Notes under the pieces: model-generated
Seen by the model: the letters and a program-made list of their open reading frames with translations, nothing else
Databases searched by the model: none
Told to the model about the DNA's origin: nothing
In this document: positions 61,830 to 64,000 of the stretch, piece after piece
Layout of the letters: each line of letters opens with the position of its first letter
Numbering within the stretch: the first letter of the stretch is position 1
NCBI GenBank assembly: GCA_963783095.1
Contig: CAWAMR010000003.1
Location: 930,001 to 994,000 of the forward strand
Direction of reading: 5' to 3'
DNA: 64,000 bases
DNA from: CAWAMR01 sp963783095
GTDB lineage: Bacteria > Planctomycetota > Planctomycetia > Gemmatales > Gemmataceae
Position numbers and translations under genes: made by a program

Positions 61830-64000
61830 TCATTTTTTGCGTTCAGGCCAATCTTTCTTCTTGTCAATCCCCAGTACCTGGGCCGCGTCCGCCCGAAAAC
61901 GGCGGAGTTCCTCGTTGTTGGGCTGGTGCTTATCCATCCATTCGACGGCCTTGTCGTACCATTGGCGGGCTTTTTTCTGGTCGCCGAGCTTTTCGTGGCA
62001 CATTGCCAAAAAGAACCAGTCGAAACTGTCGCCGCCCTTGCGGAGTTCCATGGATTTCTCTAATGCCGCGAGCGCTGCTTTCCAATCGCCGACGCAGTAC
62101 GTAGGCGGCACCCAGGGTATTCCAAGGGCCGGCATTCTTCGGTGCGAGCTCGGCGGCTTTCTTGGCCCAATTGACCGCTTGGCCTGGGTCACGACCTTTA
62201 GGATTGCGATGAGTGGCCAGCAGCCAGGCCGCGTCGTTGAGCCAGCTGGCGTCTTTCGGAGCCAATTCGATGGCTTTGGTGAAATCGGCAACTGCCTTGC
62301 TCCATTGCTCCAGCTCCAGAAACATCTTGCCTCGGTAATGCCATGCCAGCGCGTTCTTGGGGTCCAACTCAATGGCCTTGGTGTACTCGCCAATCGCCTT
62401 GTCCCATTGCTTCAGCTGGCCGTAGGCCTCATTTCGGTTGTGCCATGCAAGCGCGTTCTTGGGATCCAGCGCAATGGCCTTGGAGTAATCGGCAATTGCC
62501 TTTTCCCAGTGCTTCAGCTGGGAGTAGCAGTTGCCACGGTTGTACCATGCAGTTGCGTTCTTGGGTTCCAGGTCAATGCCCCTGCGGTACAACGTCGCCG
62601 CTTCCGCGAACTTCCCCTGCCGCTCGCGCACGTTGCCGAGGCCACTGTGTGCCTCGGCACACTTGCGATCGAGCTCGATGGCCTTAGCAAAGAGCTGTTC
62701 CGCTTCCGCCACCCTCCCTTGACGCTGAAGCATCCAGCCGAGGTTGCTGTACGGATTGGCGAACTTTGGATCGAGGCTGATGGCCTCGCGGTACAACTTC
62801 TCCGCTTCCGCAAGCTTCCCCTGCCGCTCGCGCACCTTGCCGAGGCCACTGTGTGCGTCGGCATGCTTGCGATCGAACTCGATGGCCTTGCCGAACATCT
62901 GCTCCGCTTCCGCCACCCTCCCTTGACGCTGAAGCATCCAGCCGAGGTTGCTGTACGGATTGGCGAACTTTGGATCGAGGCTGATGGCCTCGCGGTACAA
63001 CTTCTCCGCTTCCGCAAGCTTCCCCTGCCGCTCGCGCACGTTGCCGAGGCCACTGTGTGCCTCGGCACACTTGCGATCGAGCTCGATGGCCTTAGCAAAG
63101 AGCTGTTCCGCTTCCGCCACCCTCCCTTGACGCTGAAGCATCCAGCCGAGGTTGCTGTACGGATTGGCGAACTTTGGATTGAGGGTGATGGCCTTGCGGT
63201 ACAGTTTCTCCGCATCCGCCAGGTTCCCTTGGCGTTCCAGCATCCAGCCGAGGCCGTAGTGGGCCAATGCGTTATTGGGGTCGAGTTCGATGGCCTTGGT
63301 GCAATCAGCGATCGCCTTGTCCCATTGCTTCAGATTGGCGTAGGCACAGCCCCGGTTGGTCCACGCATAGGCGAACTTGGGATCGAGCTCGATGGCTTTG
63401 GAGCAATCGGCAAGTGCTTTGTCCCATTGTTTCAACTCGAGGTAGGAGACGCCCCGGTTGAACCACGCGCTCGTGTACTTGGGATTTAGCTCGATGGCCT
63501 TGGTGAATTCGGCAAGCGCCTTGTCCCATTGCTTTAGTTCAGAGTAAACCTTGCCCCGCAAGACCCATGCCCCGACCAGATCCGGTTTCAATTCAATGGC
63601 CTTTGAGAATTCGGCGATGGCTTCCGGGTAAGACCGTTTGGTTTGAAACTCCCAACCTATTCTCAAAGCAAGGTAAGGGTTTAACGGGCGAATCGCCTGG
63701 GCAGCTGAGAGGAATCGCAGCGATCCATCGCCATCATGGTACCAATGGTACCGCCGCGCCAAGGCGTCGTTCAGCCATAGGTCTCCAGGATATCGCCGTT
63801 GGCCTTGGAGCAGGAAAGACTCCGCCTGCACGGATCGGGCATCGCAGAGGGCTTTGCCCAGCAGATGGAGAGTAACCGGGGAGAGCGAAGGCACGTCCGC
63901 AGCCGATGCCAGCGATTCCAGACCCTTGCGGTCGCCACGTTCCAGTGCTTCGCGCAGCAGGTTGCGCCAAGCGTCGGGATCGGCCTGCTTGGCGATTGCC
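61830..64000 (-). CDS. TPR-repeat protein, 5' partial (continues beyond window), frameshifted
   Basis: The open frame enters from the window edge as PDAWRNLLREALERGDRKGL. It then has about 14 TPR units (AIAEFSKAIELKPDLVGAWV, KLYREAISLDPKFANPYSNL, and so on). A frame change near 62100 leads to ALEKSMELRKGGDSFDWFFL and the stop at 61830. The upstream tract resembles the C-terminal tail of Gemmata-type serine/threonine kinases with TPR tails, but the kinase domain is outside the window. A 204-nt (68-residue) unit is repeated almost identically at about 62695, 62899 and 63103. Confidence 0.75.

Overview
The window looks like chromosomal DNA of a planctomycete, most likely Gemmataceae. The indicators are family-level: a DUF1501 secreted protein, TIGR02996-type and TIGR03067-type domains, a serine/threonine kinase with a TPR tail, an ECF-sigma/WD40 chimera, secreted giants that share a short LEDR/LEPR-like element near the N-terminus, and a PEP-CTERM-like anchor. 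No rRNA, intact tRNA or CRISPR array was seen. Many conserved genes carry a single-base indel (about 20 in 64 kb). I treat these as probable assembly or sequencing errors and annotate the genes across them.

Region 1 (about 0.4-7.8 kb) is a mobile-gene region that reads as an integron-type cassette array without an integrase in view. Small unrelated genes (an unknown protein, a SUKH/SMI1 protein, a possible nuclease, a DUF429 protein, an HExxH protein with a small basic partner, a Nudix hydrolase) are separated by folded sites with attC geometry: three paired bases, one extrahelical G, six paired bases, one extrahelical A, more stem, with a GTTCGGC-type R' box after a 5-6 nt spacer. Two near-identical ORF-less group II introns (3661-4183 and 6664-7187) sit inside the R' boxes of two attC sites. 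A third divergent intron piece and a complete ISKra4-like insertion sequence lie in the same array; the insertion sequence also landed on an R' box.

Region 2 (8-22 kb) holds housekeeping and accessory genes: a DUF1501 protein, a small hypothetical, a secreted hypothetical, two glycosyltransferases, a TPR/GT9-like/DUF6165 protein, a membrane serine/threonine kinase and a secreted repeat protein. Region 3 (22.3-40.1 kb) is one giant secreted protein gene of about 5,680 codons (beta-helix, PKD-like, RTX-like, metzincin, Ig-like, PPC and YDG repeats) followed by a small PEP-CTERM-like protein. Region 4 (40-46.4 kb) is gene-poor and full of remnants.

Region 5 (46.4-59.8 kb) starts with a [NiFe] hydrogenase operon of the high-affinity group 1h type (small subunit, large subunit, NifU-like protein, accessory/maturation-protease fusion). 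It overlaps by ATGA junctions with a hybrid sensor kinase and a response regulator-kinase. Convergent genes follow for three single-domain response regulators, a Bcp-type peroxiredoxin and a sigma54-dependent NtrC-type regulator. The layout suggests hydrogen oxidation tied to redox or energy sensing. Region 6 (60-64 kb) has a beta-helix surface protein and the C-terminal part of a large TPR protein that runs off the window.
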